From Methylovulum miyakonense HT12 (GTDB lineage: Bacteria; Pseudomonadota; Gammaproteobacteria; Methylococcales; Methylomonadaceae), in NCBI RefSeq assembly GCF_000384075.1, contig NZ_KB913025.1, positions 498,238-562,237 on the forward strand: DNA of 64,000 nt, given 5' to 3'. The translations under genes were made by a program, and so were the position numbers. Below, one piece after another: positions 1 to 9,509 of the stretch. Numbering within the stretch: position 1 is the first letter of the stretch; every line of letters begins with the position of its first letter. The notes under the pieces were generated by a model that ran no database searches, was not told the DNA's origin, and worked only from the letters and a program-made list of their open reading frames with translations.

Positions 1-791
1 GTTGTCGCGGCCGATTCCACCGCCCCCGTCAATGGGTAACAACCCAAAGTCCGGAAACGCACCATCTTCATTTCTATTTTATCATCCGGGCCAATCGGCA
101 TACGTCCATCATCCACCATGATCAACATCCCATCCTTTTCGACCACCGGGCGCTCTTTGGCAAAATACAGAGGCACGATAGGGATTTGCTCCAGATGGAT
201 ATATTGCCAAATGTCCAGCTCCGTCCAGTTAGATAAGGGGAACACGCGGATGCTTTCGCCCTTGTCGATTTTTCCGTTGTAAATATTCCACAATTCAGGA
301 CGTTGGTTTTTGGGGTCCCAGGTATGGTTTTTATCCCGGAAGGAATAGACGCGCTCTTTGGCACGGGATTTTTCTTCATCCCGGCGTGCGCCACCAAAAG
401 CGGCGTCAAATTGGTACTTGTTCAACGCTTGCTTCAGGCCTTCGGTTTTCATGACATCCGTATGTTTTTTACTGCCGTGCGTGAACGGGCCTATGCCTTG
501 TTCGACACCATCCTCGTTGATATGGACCAGCAAATCCAAACCTAACTCCTTAACCCATTGATCGCGGAACTCGATCATTTCCTTGAATTTCCAAGTCGTG
601 TCGACATGCAGTAACGGGAAAGGCGGTTTTCCAGGAAAGAACGCTTTCATGGTCAGATGCAACATGACCGCAGAATCCTTGCCAATAGAATACAACATCA
701 CAGGACGTTCAAATTCAGCTGCTACTTCACGAATAATATGAATGCTCTCAGCTTCCAGCTGTTTAAGATGTGTCAGTTTATAATCGGTCAT
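1..791 (-). CDS. cysD: Sulfate adenylyltransferase subunit 2 (partial, 3' end outside window)
   Basis: Small catalytic subunit of ATP sulfurylase. With the GTPase CysN it makes adenosine 5'-phosphosulfate from sulfate and ATP in assimilatory sulfate reduction (cytosol). The protein starts [20 protein letters not shown] and has the CysD PP-loop [13 protein letters not shown], then HVDTTWKF and the arginine-rich [20 protein letters not shown] segment. It reads to PLTGAVES at the window edge, so about 263 residues are visible of a family of about 300; the C-terminus lies before base 1. The ATG at 791-789 matches the family N-terminus. cysN would be expected just downstream, outside the window. 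A TTGACA at about 826-831 (minus strand) could be a -35 element, but no good -10 follows. Confidence 0.95.
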   Translation of the reverse strand, partial: MTDYKLTHLKQLEAESIHIIREVAAEFERPVMLYSIGKDSAVMLHLTMKAFFPGKPPFPLLHVDTTWKFKEMIEFRDQWVKELGLDLLVHINEDGVEQGIGPFTHGSKKHTDVMKTEGLKQALNKYQFDAAFGGARRDEEKSRAKERVYSFRDKNHTWDPKNQRPELWNIYNGKIDKGESIRVFPLSNWTELDIWQYIHLEQIPIVPLYFAKERPVVEKDGMLIMVDDGRMPIGPDDKIEMKMVRFRTLGCYPLTGAVESAAT

Positions 792-920
792 TTAAAAGTC
801 CGTCAAGGTTGGGTGAAACACTATGTCAATTTAACGCTCAATCTGCGTCCTATTCTAATTTGAACAATACGCTAATACCAGTTATCTCTATTTTCCCCCT
901 ATTTTCACAACATATTCTGT

Positions 921-2279
921 TTAAAGTTCATGCAACGCACTTTGGAGGCGTTGATAGATCCCCCCGAAACTGCCATTGCTCATCAGGACAAAATGGCCGC
1001 CATGGCGTGCTTCGGCTTGTAAGCGGGCGATGATGCCATCAAGTGAAGTGTGGATTTCGATATTATCGGCATATTGCTTTAAAGCGGCCAGATCCCAACC
1101 CATTGACTCCGGCTGATAGATAATCGCCAAATCGGCCTGGGCTAAAGATCGGGCCAACGTTTCGGTATGGACTCCCATACGCATTGTGTTTGAACGCGGC
1201 TCAACAATGGCAATAATACGTTGCCCCGCCACTTGTTTGCGTAAACCGTCCAGGGTGGTGGCGATGGCGGTTGGGTGATGGGCAAAATCATCATACAAGG
1301 TCACCCCCTTAATCTTGGCGATCACTTCCATACGCCGCTTCACATTCCTAAACTGGGATAACGCTTCGATAGCCGCGCCGGGGGGCACCCCCACCTGTTT
1401 TGCGGCGGCAATTGCGGAAAGGGCATTATATACGTTATGCCGGCCCGCTAACGGCCAAACAACCACGCCCTGCCCAGCTTTCTCAAACGTCACTTGGAAC
1501 TGGCTGCCATCATCTTTCAGCAAACGGGCGTCCCATTGTGCATCCGCATCAATAGAAGTTTTTGCCACAGGCGTCCAGCAGCCCATCGCCAGGACATCAT
1601 TTAGGTTGGCATCGCATGCCGGGCTAATAATCATGCCTTCGCCGGGGACTGTCCTGACCAAATGATGGAACTGTTTTTTAATGGCGTCCAAATCGGGAAA
1701 AATATCCGCATGGTCGTATTCGAGATTATTCAATATTGCCGTACGGGGATGGTAATGGACGAACTTTGAGCGCTTATCGAAAAAAGCCGAGTCATATTCA
1801 TCGGCTTCAATGACAAAAAATTTGGAGCCCCCCAGCCGCGCAGAAACATCAAAATTTAACGGGACACCGCCAATCAGAAACCCCGGGTTAAGGCCGTTAT
1901 AATCCAATATCCAACTCAGCATACTGGTGGTGGTGGTTTTCCCGTGCGTGCCGGCAACCGCCAGCACCCATTTGTCGCGCAACACATGCTCCGCCAACCA
2001 TTGTGGCCCCGACACATAGTTTAGGCCCTGGTTCAGCACCGCTTCAACTTCGGGGTTACCGCGCGACAAGGCATTGCCGATAATGACCAGGTCTGGCTTG
2101 CTATCGAGGTTCCCGGCACGATAGCCTTCCAGCAACCGTATGCCCTGACTTTCCAATTGGGTGCTCATCGGCGGATAGACATTTTGGTCAGACCCTGACA
2201 CCTGATGGCCTAATTGCCTGGCAATGACCGCCAGCCCGCCCATAAATGTGCCGCAAATACCTAAAATATGAATATGCAT
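921..2279 (-). CDS. mpl: UDP-N-acetylmuramate:L-Ala-gamma-D-Glu-meso-DAP ligase
   Basis: Cytosolic Mur-ligase family enzyme of peptidoglycan recycling: it joins the recovered tripeptide (or related peptides) to UDP-MurNAc, bypassing MurC, MurD and MurE. 452 aa, the usual Mpl length. The N-terminal Rossmann part (HIHILGICGTFMGGLA) is followed by the P-loop AGTHGKTTTTSML (about residues 109-121), the central segment ending in EADEYDSAFFDKRSKFVHY and the C-terminal part with DDFAHHPTAIATTL. The long EADEYDSAFFDKRSK motif is typical of Mpl rather than MurC. It stands alone between cysD and moeA, all on the minus strand, with 129 bp and 147 bp gaps. mupP and nagZ, further along, act in the same recycling network. 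Confidence 0.95.
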   Translation of the reverse strand: MHIHILGICGTFMGGLAVIARQLGHQVSGSDQNVYPPMSTQLESQGIRLLEGYRAGNLDSKPDLVIIGNALSRGNPEVEAVLNQGLNYVSGPQWLAEHVLRDKWVLAVAGTHGKTTTTSMLSWILDYNGLNPGFLIGGVPLNFDVSARLGGSKFFVIEADEYDSAFFDKRSKFVHYHPRTAILNNLEYDHADIFPDLDAIKKQFHHLVRTVPGEGMIISPACDANLNDVLAMGCWTPVAKTSIDADAQWDARLLKDDGSQFQVTFEKAGQGVVVWPLAGRHNVYNALSAIAAAKQVGVPPGAAIEALSQFRNVKRRMEVIAKIKGVTLYDDFAHHPTAIATTLDGLRKQVAGQRIIAIVEPRSNTMRMGVHTETLARSLAQADLAIIYQPESMGWDLAALKQYADNIEIHTSLDGIIARLQAEARHGGHFVLMSNGSFGGIYQRLQSALHEL

Positions 2280-2426
2280 TATCTTTTTATCCTTTCATGC
2301 CGCTTTAAATTCATCCAAAAACCTGTTGCCTATGCAAACCCAATTAAAATCCCAAAGCCACTGTCCGGACAGAAAACACCCCATAACCCCAAAATAAAAA
2401 AGCTTCCGCAACGGAAATAGGGCGGC

Positions 2427-3671
2427 TTAGATAAATACACTAAACGGCTCGACAATGACCTGCTCACCCAATTGGACACCTTGGCATTCGCTAGGCAACA
2501 CAATGTGGCAATTGGCTTTATGGAGGGCGGCTAATAAATGCGAACCTTGTTGGCCGGCCGAACCGACAAAAAACTCGCCCGCTGCATCTTGGCTAAGTAT
2601 CCCAGCTTGAAACTCCTGCCTTCCAGGTGCTTTTTTGAGGGCGCTGGAGCAGGTCGCCCTTACCCTCAACGGCTGTTTGGCGGATAGCCCCGCCAATTGC
2701 CTGAGCGCGGGGACAACCAAATGCTGGAATGTGGCAAACACAGCCCCAGGGTTACCCGGCAACCCAAAAAAATAGCTCGCGCCTATTTTACCGAACGCCA
2801 GGGGCTTACCCGGTTTCATCGCAATTTTCCAAAAATCGACTTGTCCGCAACGTTGCAATATCTCCCTAATGTAATCCGCCTCACCCACCGAAGCACCGCC
2901 AGTCGTAATAATGGCGTCGCTATATCGGGAAGCGTCGGTAAGCTTGGCTTCAAGCTCGTCCTTATCATCGGCAATAACCCCGCCATCAATAACCGTATAA
3001 GCATTGTCCGCCAACAAGCCCGCTAACAAATAACGGTTGCTATCATAAATTTGCCCGGTCGCCAACGCTTCACCAATGGCAACAAGCTCGTCGCCGGTAG
3101 AAAAAAAGGCAATTTTTAGTGGCCGAAGAACCGGGACTTCCGCAATCCCCGCCGCCGCCAGCAAACTTAAACCAATGGGCGTCAAAGTTTTCGGATAGGT
3201 GCACACCAGACCGCCTTGCCTGACATCTTCGCCAGCCATCCTGACATTCTGTTTGGCTTTAACCTGTGCCGGAAAATGCACCCACGGGCCATCCACCCGC
3301 ACCTGTTCCTGCATAAGCACTGAATCCGCCGGCTTAGGCACGACGGCACCGGTAAAAATCCGGACACACTCGCCCGCCGCCAACAACCCTTGATAAGGCC
3401 GTCCCGCCCACGAGACACCCGCACAACGCAAAGCGACCGCATGGCCGGAGGCAACCTCATGGCTGGCAAACGCATAGCCATCCATCGCCGCATTATTATC
3501 GCCGGGAACATTGGCCGCCGCATAAACAGGGCGTGCCAAAATCCGCCCCAGTGCGGCCGTTAATGGTACAGTTTCGGTTTCTTGGATTGGGTCTATGGCT
3601 GACCGTATCCGGGCAAGCGCTTCGTCAACGGTCAATAACGGTTTGGGGCCAAACGCACAACGGTCAATCAT
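2427..3671 (-). CDS. moeA: Molybdopterin molybdenumtransferase MoeA
   Basis: Inserts molybdate into adenylylated molybdopterin to complete molybdenum cofactor (cytosol). 414 aa, normal length. It carries the MoeA N-terminal segment (PLTAALGRILARPVYA, then NAAMDGYAF), the MPT-binding domain with FFSTGDEL, DSNRYLLAGLL and TTGGASVGEADYI, then KPGKPLAFG and GLPGNPGAVFATF, and a C-terminal beta domain. Its ATG overlaps the end of mobB by 4 bp (3668-3671), so the two are translationally coupled in a mobB-moeA operon. No molybdoenzyme is in the window, so the client is unknown. Confidence 0.96.
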   Translation of the reverse strand: MIDRCAFGPKPLLTVDEALARIRSAIDPIQETETVPLTAALGRILARPVYAAANVPGDNNAAMDGYAFASHEVASGHAVALRCAGVSWAGRPYQGLLAAGECVRIFTGAVVPKPADSVLMQEQVRVDGPWVHFPAQVKAKQNVRMAGEDVRQGGLVCTYPKTLTPIGLSLLAAAGIAEVPVLRPLKIAFFSTGDELVAIGEALATGQIYDSNRYLLAGLLADNAYTVIDGGVIADDKDELEAKLTDASRYSDAIITTGGASVGEADYIREILQRCGQVDFWKIAMKPGKPLAFGKIGASYFFGLPGNPGAVFATFQHLVVPALRQLAGLSAKQPLRVRATCSSALKKAPGRQEFQAGILSQDAAGEFFVGSAGQQGSHLLAALHKANCHIVLPSECQGVQLGEQVIVEPFSVFI

Positions 3672-4201
3672 GAAACCCCTAACACTTGGTTAAAAATAAA
3701 TTGGGCGATTAACCCGGGCTGATTGATGTTGAGGCATACCATATTATCAGGTACAGGCAACTGGACATCGCTGGCAATGGCGATAATGTCAGGGTCGTCA
3801 GGGTAAAGGAATGGCCGCCCAAGACCGCTTCTGTGCACTTCAATTTTCGGAAACTTTTCCGATTTAAAACCTTCGACCAAAATCAAGTCAAGCGCAAGCC
3901 CGTCAAATTGCTTTAATTCTTCTTCCAACCTTGGCTCCCGCTCCGGTGAGATTTCAGTGATAACCGCCCTGCGGCATGCCGAGACCAGCACCACGGGCGA
4001 CGCGCCAGCTTCCCGCAAACGGAAACTGTCCTTACCAGGCTGGTCTATCTGAAAATTGTGATGGCTATGCTTGATCAAACCAACCCGCAACCCCCGGTTT
4101 TTCAAAAGCGGGATCAATGCGGCCAGTAACGTGGTTTTACCTGTCCCGCTAGCGCCAGCAAAACCTAATACAGGGATATGGAAACTTTGCATACTCGGCA
4201 A
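3668..4201 (-). CDS. mobB: Molybdopterin-guanine dinucleotide biosynthesis adaptor protein MobB
   Basis: GTP-binding accessory protein that helps MobA form the guanine dinucleotide form of molybdenum cofactor. 177 aa. The Walker A motif GFAGASGTGKTTLLAALIP spans residues 13-31. It is followed by GLIKHSHHNFQIDQPGKDS and LILVEGFKSEKFPKIEVHR, both hallmarks of MobB. The start could be M1 or M4 (4192); M1 is kept. First gene of a two-gene operon with moeA (4-bp overlap), divergent from the J-domain gene at 4299; the 97 bp between them should hold both promoters. Confidence 0.94.
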   Translation of the reverse strand: MPSMQSFHIPVLGFAGASGTGKTTLLAALIPLLKNRGLRVGLIKHSHHNFQIDQPGKDSFRLREAGASPVVLVSACRRAVITEISPEREPRLEEELKQFDGLALDLILVEGFKSEKFPKIEVHRSGLGRPFLYPDDPDIIAIASDVQLPVPDNMVCLNINQPGLIAQFIFNQVLGVS

Positions 4202-4298
4202 TTTATCAGACAGTTAACTTTTGTAAGTTATTCTAAGGTATTATTGGTATAACCTCTATTTAATCAGCCTTGACTGGATTATTATCCCGGAGCATACC

Positions 4299-4784
4299 TT
4301 GATTCGGTTCGTTTTGCTTTTGCTGCTCGTCATCATTGGCTATTTCGCCTTACGGGGCGTCCTAAAAAAGCCACCCGTAGTTTTGAGGAAATATATCAGA
4401 ATTATTGGCTTTAGTGTTATCGGCGGCATGATCTTATTTCTAGCGGCAACGGGGAAACTGAACGCATTGTTCGCACTCATCGCCGTCGCCATTGCCTATC
4501 TTTTCCGGCTCATCCCGGTTTTATTACATTACTTCCCACACCTGCAACGGCTGTGGATGCACTTCACTGCACAACGGCAAAACAACGCCCCAAAAACACC
4601 GGGCAAAGGCGATATGGCAATTGACGAAGCTTATGAAATTCTGGGCTTAAAGCCAGGGGCGTCCGAACAGGATATTCTTGACGCACACCGCAGGTTGATG
4701 CTGAAAAACCATCCCGACCGTGGTGGTTCGGATTACTTGGCCGCAAAAATCAATCTCGCTAAAAAAATCCTATTAAAGAAATAA
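4299..4784 (+). CDS. Membrane-anchored J-domain (DnaJ-like) protein
   Basis: Probable inner-membrane co-chaperone that would recruit and stimulate DnaK. 161 aa. N-terminal transmembrane segments lie at about residues 3-20, 34-52 and 56-77, followed by a cytosolic linker and a C-terminal J-domain from about residue 106 ([19 protein letters not shown]) with the essential HPD at 138-140 (NHPDRGG). The J-domain ends the protein, as in Tim14/Pam18-like proteins, and there is no G/F or zinc region, so it is not DnaJ itself. The start is TTG at 4299, with GGAG about 8 bases before it. It lies 5 bp before nlpD and may be co-transcribed with nlpD-rpoS. The client is unknown. Confidence 0.85.
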   Translation: MIRFVLLLLLVIIGYFALRGVLKKPPVVLRKYIRIIGFSVIGGMILFLAATGKLNALFALIAVAIAYLFRLIPVLLHYFPHLQRLWMHFTAQRQNNAPKTPGKGDMAIDEAYEILGLKPGASEQDILDAHRRLMLKNHPDRGGSDYLAAKINLAKKILLKK

Positions 4785-4789
4785 CGACT

Positions 4790-5815
4790 ATGTACCAAAA
4801 CCTTACAAAGCTGCTGTTCCTTATTAGCCTAACCCCCTCATTAGCCCTGGGCGCACAAAACACCGGCATTGCTACCGAGCCGCAAGCAAGCAAGCCGCAC
4901 ACCCAAACCACTAAGGCATTATTACCCCCGGCCTCTGCCCCCACCCCCAGCAAAAAACCTATAGTAGCAACTACCGGCATCCCCGAAAAACCGGCCGCCA
5001 TAGCCGTTAAGCCTATTGCACGCACCAAATCCCCGGCAATCACTTTCATGCCCCAAAAAAACACCGCCACCGCCATAACCCTCGACCCTAGGAAATATTA
5101 TCAAGTCAAGTCCGGCGACACACTGTATTCGATCAGCGTCAGCTCCGGCCACGTTTTTCAGGACCTGGCCCAGTGGAACCACCTCCCCTCACCTTATCAG
5201 GTAAGGGCCGGACAAATACTGCAACTGTTTAACTCCCCCGAAGAGCCGGCAACCCATCCAAACCAAGTGAAGCCGTCACCCGCCAAAGAAAACCGTCCTG
5301 AGCCCCCAAAACCTAAAATACCAACCACCAAAAAGCCTTCCGCACCCGTTATCGCCCCCCTCCCCAAACAGGCAAAAGCTCCGGCGGCCATTAAACAGCC
5401 CGCCGTTACGGAAAAAAAATCCGCTATTCCAATTGATAATAAAAAAGTGTTAAAGTTAAACTTTAAATGGCCAATTAATGGCCGGGTCATCAAAAGCTTT
5501 AGTCAATCGAATAACCAAGGCATTGATATAGAAAGCACGGCAGGAAAGCAATCTGTGGTGGCCGCAGAAGCCGGACAAATCGTATATACCGGATCAGGCT
5601 TAAGCAACCTTAAAAACCTGGTCATCATCAAACACAATCAGCAGTATTTAACGGCCTATGCCAACAATAGCCGTGTTATCGTCCATGAAGAACAACAGGT
5701 AAAAGCGGGGCAGCTTATCGCCGAAATGAACGCCTCAAAGAAACCCGGCGCCCTGCATTTTCAGATAAGAAAAAACGGGGCGCCTGTGGATCCGCTAAAT
5801 TTCTTACCTAAATAA
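4790..5815 (+). CDS. nlpD: NlpD-like LysM / degenerate LytM (M23) protein
   Basis: Periplasmic activator of a cell-division amidase (AmiC), by homology and by its place directly before rpoS. 341 aa: signal peptide (about 1-22), a long Pro/Lys/Ala-rich linker, a LysM peptidoglycan-binding domain around 100-145 (YYQVKSGDTLYSISVSSG), a second Pro/Lys-rich linker, and a C-terminal M23/LytM fold from about 220. The zinc ligands are degenerate: NNQGIDI where active enzymes have HxGxD, AYANN where they have YxH, and GALHF where they have HxH. This fits a regulator, not a hydrolase. Unlike E. coli NlpD, no lipobox cysteine is seen (SLALGAQN), so it is probably soluble in the periplasm. Confidence 0.93.
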   Translation: MYQNLTKLLFLISLTPSLALGAQNTGIATEPQASKPHTQTTKALLPPASAPTPSKKPIVATTGIPEKPAAIAVKPIARTKSPAITFMPQKNTATAITLDPRKYYQVKSGDTLYSISVSSGHVFQDLAQWNHLPSPYQVRAGQILQLFNSPEEPATHPNQVKPSPAKENRPEPPKPKIPTTKKPSAPVIAPLPKQAKAPAAIKQPAVTEKKSAIPIDNKKVLKLNFKWPINGRVIKSFSQSNNQGIDIESTAGKQSVVAAEAGQIVYTGSGLSNLKNLVIIKHNQQYLTAYANNSRVIVHEEQQVKAGQLIAEMNASKKPGALHFQIRKNGAPVDPLNFLPK

Positions 5816-5859
5816 TGAATCAACCACCTGCTTATCTCGACTAATCCCGTAAATTATTT

Positions 5860-6837
5860 ATGAATGAAGAATTAACCGCACCTTTGGATGATGAGATAGT
5901 TGCAAGCCTTGATGAAGATTTTTCTTTTGATGATGAAACCGACGCCCACTTCGTGCAGGACATATCGGATATTGAAATTGCCGTTATAAAATCGAAAAGC
6001 ACCTACGATTTCGATGCCACCCGTGTTTATCTTAATGAATTAGGCCGGTCAAAGCTGCTGACCGCCGAGCAGGAAATAACTTATGGGAAAAGGGCGATAA
6101 AAGGCGACCAGGAAGCCCGTAACATCATGATTGAAAGCAACCTGCGCCTGGTCGTCAAAATCTCCCGCCGCTATGTCAACCGGGGGCTCCCCCTATTGGA
6201 CATGATCAATGAAGGTAATTTAGGCTTGATCCGTGCCGTCGAAAAATTCAACCCCGAAAAAGGTTTCCGGTTTTCGACCTATGCCACTTGGTGGATCAGG
6301 CAGGCGATTGAACGCGCCATTATGAACCAAACCCGGACGATCCGCTTACCGATCCATATCGTTAAGGAACTGAACACTTACCTGAAAACGCAACGCCATT
6401 TGGCGCAATTGCTGGACCGTGAGCCCAACGCCGAAGACATCGCCGAGCATCTCGACCGGCCTGTGTCACAGGTTGAAAAAATGCTTAAACTGAACGAGAG
6501 GGTCACGTCCGTTGACGTGCCCTGTTCACAGGATTTTGAAAAACCGATCCTCGACTCCATTTCACACGATGCCGCCCTACCGCATGATGAAAAAATCCAG
6601 GCAGATGGCATCAACCTCAATATCTGCCACTGGATTTTTGAACTCCCTGACAAACAGCGCGATGTGATTTGCCGCCGTTACGGCTTATGCGGCTATCAGG
6701 AAGCGACCCTTGAACAAGTCGCCCAGGAGTTGGGTGTGACCCGCGAACGTATCCGGCAAATCCAAATGGAAGCCTTAAAAAAATTAAAAGAAATCATGCA
6801 CACGCATGGTTACTCGTTCGAAGAAATTTTTAATTAA
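5860..6837 (+). CDS. rpoS: RNA polymerase sigma factor RpoS
   Basis: Stationary-phase and general stress sigma factor. 325 aa, typical. Acidic N-terminus, region 1.2 ([20 protein letters not shown]), region 2 ([20 protein letters not shown], then [16 protein letters not shown]), region 3 ([16 protein letters not shown]) and region 4 with helix-turn-helix [20 protein letters not shown]. It follows nlpD by 44 bp. In other gammaproteobacteria the main rpoS promoter lies inside nlpD, and the same is likely here, though no promoter was identified. The start ATG at 5860 gives the family-like N-terminus. Confidence 0.97.
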   Translation: MNEELTAPLDDEIVASLDEDFSFDDETDAHFVQDISDIEIAVIKSKSTYDFDATRVYLNELGRSKLLTAEQEITYGKRAIKGDQEARNIMIESNLRLVVKISRRYVNRGLPLLDMINEGNLGLIRAVEKFNPEKGFRFSTYATWWIRQAIERAIMNQTRTIRLPIHIVKELNTYLKTQRHLAQLLDREPNAEDIAEHLDRPVSQVEKMLKLNERVTSVDVPCSQDFEKPILDSISHDAALPHDEKIQADGINLNICHWIFELPDKQRDVICRRYGLCGYQEATLEQVAQELGVTRERIRQIQMEALKKLKEIMHTHGYSFEEIFN

Positions 6838-6865
6838 CGGCCATACCTGATGGCGATTTTGACCC

Positions 6866-7942
6866 ATGCCCGCAACCGCCTATCACCAGCCAGATTCCCG
6901 GCGTAGCTTGCTCCCCGCCAAAGCCAACGCCCCTTCCCGTTTCTTTTTTCCCCTGCTGTTTCTGCTCCTTTCGGGCTGCATGCCGAAAGCCAACACCCTC
7001 GGGTTACCTGCCATACCCGCGCAACTGTTGGCTAACCGCTACCTCACCGCCGACGGTTCCATACTCCCCATCAGGCAATGGCCACCCCAAAAAAACACCA
7101 CCATTCAGGCCGTTCTAATAGCCATCCATGGCTTTAACGATTACAGCAACTCCTTCCAACAGCCTGCCGAATTTTTTAGCCAGCAGGGGATCGCCTGTTA
7201 CGCCTATGACCAACGCGGCTTTGGCAGCACCCCCCAGCGCGGCTTATGGGCCGGAACCCCGACTTATGTCCAGGATTTAACTTTGTTTATCCGCCTTATC
7301 AGGAATAAGCACCCCCACTTGCCTATTTTTTTACTCGGCGAAAGCATGGGCGGCGCCGTGGTGATCGCCACCATGGCGCAAACGCCAAGGCCGGACGTCG
7401 CCGGCATCATCCTCTCCGCACCTGCGGTTTGGGCCAGAAACACCATGCCTTGGTACCAACAGGCCTTGCTCTGGTCACTCGCCCATACCCTGCCATCACT
7501 GACGCTGACCGGAAGGGGGCTCAAAATACAGGCATCTGACAACATCCCCATGCTTAAAGCCTTAAGCCGCGACCCGCTGGTCATTAAAGCCACCCGCGTC
7601 GAGGCCTTGTGGGGCTTGGCGGATTTGATGGACATCGCCCAGCAGCAGGCCGGGCAACTTAACCTGCCCGGCCTGCTGCTTTACGGCGACAACGACCAAA
7701 TCATCCCCCCACAGCCCACTTACCAATTTTTAAGTAAATTCCTACAAACCCGCCCCCCCAAAAAGTCCGTGGCTTTTTATAAAAACGGCTACCACATGCT
7801 CTTGCGGGACATCAACGCCTTTATTGTCTGGCAGGACATCTTCGCGTGGATAAAATCACCGGCAACGGCACTGCCTTCTGCCGCTGACCGCTATGCAAAA
7901 CAGCGGCTGGATGTTGACGGGAACCCATCGGCAAAAATTTGA
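6866..7942 (+). CDS. Lipoprotein alpha/beta hydrolase (lysophospholipase / monoacylglycerol lipase-like)
   Basis: Serine hydrolase of the Hydrolase_4 (PldB / monoglyceride lipase) type, predicted to be membrane-attached. 358 aa. The N-terminus is an unusually long n-region followed by a hydrophobic stretch and lipobox LLSGC (Cys about residue 38), so it is probably a lipoprotein. The fold begins with ILPIRQWPP. The oxyanion region is AIHGFNDY, the nucleophile Ser is in GESMGG (about 160), the acid is in YGDNDQIIPP (about 276) and the His is in GYHMLLRD (about 310). It starts 29 bp after rpoS on the same strand. The substrate is unknown; the family cleaves acyl esters of glycerol or lysophospholipids. 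Confidence 0.85.
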   Translation: MPATAYHQPDSRRSLLPAKANAPSRFFFPLLFLLLSGCMPKANTLGLPAIPAQLLANRYLTADGSILPIRQWPPQKNTTIQAVLIAIHGFNDYSNSFQQPAEFFSQQGIACYAYDQRGFGSTPQRGLWAGTPTYVQDLTLFIRLIRNKHPHLPIFLLGESMGGAVVIATMAQTPRPDVAGIILSAPAVWARNTMPWYQQALLWSLAHTLPSLTLTGRGLKIQASDNIPMLKALSRDPLVIKATRVEALWGLADLMDIAQQQAGQLNLPGLLLYGDNDQIIPPQPTYQFLSKFLQTRPPKKSVAFYKNGYHMLLRDINAFIVWQDIFAWIKSPATALPSAADRYAKQRLDVDGNPSAKI

Positions 7943-8053
7943 CCCGCCCAATAAGATATTCTTGAACCCGGGGCATGGCGCCACTTACCGGATGGACGGA
8001 TAAATAACCTTTTGCTTTTATTGGCCATGCGCCACAACAGGAAACCGGACGCC

Positions 8054-8341
8054 TTAAGAAATGCCGTAATGCTCCAATTTTTTACGCAAGGTACTGCGGC
8101 TTAAGCCTAAGACTTTGGCGGCTTTAGTTTGATTATGCCCCGAATGGGTTAGGGCTGCTTCCAGCAGGGGTTTTTCCACTTCACAGATAACCATGGCATG
8201 AAGGTTAACCGCGTCGTGGTCGCTTAATTGTGCAAAATACAGCTCAAGCGTCTGTTTGACATAAGCGGATAACGGGACTGGGATATTGATGGTGGGGGGA
8301 TTATTACTCATGATTTCGGCACAATGTTTAGAAGCTTCCAT
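8054..8341 (-). CDS. fis: DNA-binding protein Fis
   Basis: Nucleoid-associated protein that bends DNA and regulates rRNA and many growth genes. 95 aa, close to the 98 aa of E. coli. The C-terminal helix-turn-helix GHNQTKAAKVLGLSRSTLRK and the middle segment YFAQLSDHDAVNL, then VEKPLLEAAL, match Fis. It lies 3 bp after dusB, the conserved dusB-fis pair, and is the last gene of the minus-strand run that starts with aroQ-accB. An alternative start at M11 (8311) is possible. Confidence 0.96.
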   Translation of the reverse strand: MEASKHCAEIMSNNPPTINIPVPLSAYVKQTLELYFAQLSDHDAVNLHAMVICEVEKPLLEAALTHSGHNQTKAAKVLGLSRSTLRKKLEHYGIS

Positions 8342-8344
8342 GGG

Positions 8345-9325
8345 TTATTCAGCACTTGCGTTGGTCAGAGGATGGAAAAATGAATCGATCAGAGCGATTT
8401 GTTCGGCGGGTCGTTGCGCCTGATTGATGGCGTTTTGAGTGCTTTGCGGCATAGCCAGGGCTTGGCAATACCAGACGATATGCTTCCGGGCTATTCTAAC
8501 ACCAGAAATGTCGCCGTAGAAGAGGTAAAGTGCCTCGAGATGTTCGACCAACAGTTGCCAGACACTGGACAAGTCCGGCTTAGCAATTAGCTTACCAGTA
8601 TTAAGGAAGTGGTTGATTTGTTGGAAAATCCAGGGATTGCCTTGGGCGGCCCGACCAATCATAAGGGCATCCGCTCCGGTCAGCTCCAAAACCTGCTTCG
8701 CCTTTTCTGGCGAATCAATATCGCCGTTAGCGACAACCGGGATATTGACGGATTGCTTAACTTGGCGGATGGTCTCGTATTCGGCCATGCCTGCAAATTT
8801 GCAGGCACGGGTGCGGCCATGGACCGTCAATGCGGCGATACCCGCCGCTTCGGCAATCTTAGCAATGGCCACGGCATTACGGTTTTGCAAATCCCATCCC
8901 GTGCGGATTTTCAGCGTGACCGGGACATTTACGGCGTTGACAACGGCGTCAAGGATTTCCGTCACCAAGCCTTCATTTTTTAACAAAGCGGAACCCGCAG
9001 CGACCGAGCAAACCTTTTTTGCCGGACACCCCATATTGATGTCAATCATTTCCGCGCCACGTTGGACATTAAAACGTGCCGCCTCCGCCATTTGACCGGG
9101 GTCGGTGCCCAGTATCTGGACAGAACGCAGGCCGGTTTCGCCAGTATGGTCGGTTTTGAGCAAGGTGCGCTTATGCCCCCTCAACGCGGGATTGGAGGCA
9201 ACCATCTCCGAGACGGCGAGCCCCGCGCCAAATTTCCGGCACAACGTCCGGAACGGGCGGTCACTGATGCCGGCCATCGGCGCGAGTATCAAAGGGTTGG
9301 CGAGTTTATGATGGCCTATCAGCAT
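8345..9325 (-). CDS. dusB: tRNA-dihydrouridine synthase B
   Basis: FMN enzyme that reduces uridines in the D-loop of tRNAs. 326 aa. TIM-barrel N-terminus NPLILAPMAGISDRPFRTLC; catalytic Cys100 in DINMGCPAKKVC; phosphate and tRNA contacts in LKIRTGWD and TVHGRTRACKF; FMN site NGDIDSPEKAKQ and ALMIGRAAQGNPW. The C-terminal helical tRNA-binding domain follows from about 240. Operon partner of fis. The upstream neighbour (9510-10034) is separated by 184 bp in which nothing clear is seen. Confidence 0.96.
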   Translation of the reverse strand: MLIGHHKLANPLILAPMAGISDRPFRTLCRKFGAGLAVSEMVASNPALRGHKRTLLKTDHTGETGLRSVQILGTDPGQMAEAARFNVQRGAEMIDINMGCPAKKVCSVAAGSALLKNEGLVTEILDAVVNAVNVPVTLKIRTGWDLQNRNAVAIAKIAEAAGIAALTVHGRTRACKFAGMAEYETIRQVKQSVNIPVVANGDIDSPEKAKQVLELTGADALMIGRAAQGNPWIFQQINHFLNTGKLIAKPDLSSVWQLLVEHLEALYLFYGDISGVRIARKHIVWYCQALAMPQSTQNAINQAQRPAEQIALIDSFFHPLTNASAE

Positions 9326-9509
9326 GGCGAGGGGGATCCGGAAATGGCAAAAGGGCGCGTATCATACCCTAAAATAAGGCTCCGACAATACGATACGAGC
9401 CCTTTCAAAGGCTAGCATACGGAGACCCACAGCACTTTTTATGCCCTCCGTAAACTGGTGGTGAATAAACTATCTGGAATATGGCCTCATGCCTCCAGTC
9501 ACTGGCGTA

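Noticed and set aside
122-561. Open frames on both strands inside the first 600 bp
   Set aside because: They are out-of-frame with the cysD coding sequence, which has clear family motifs in its own frame.
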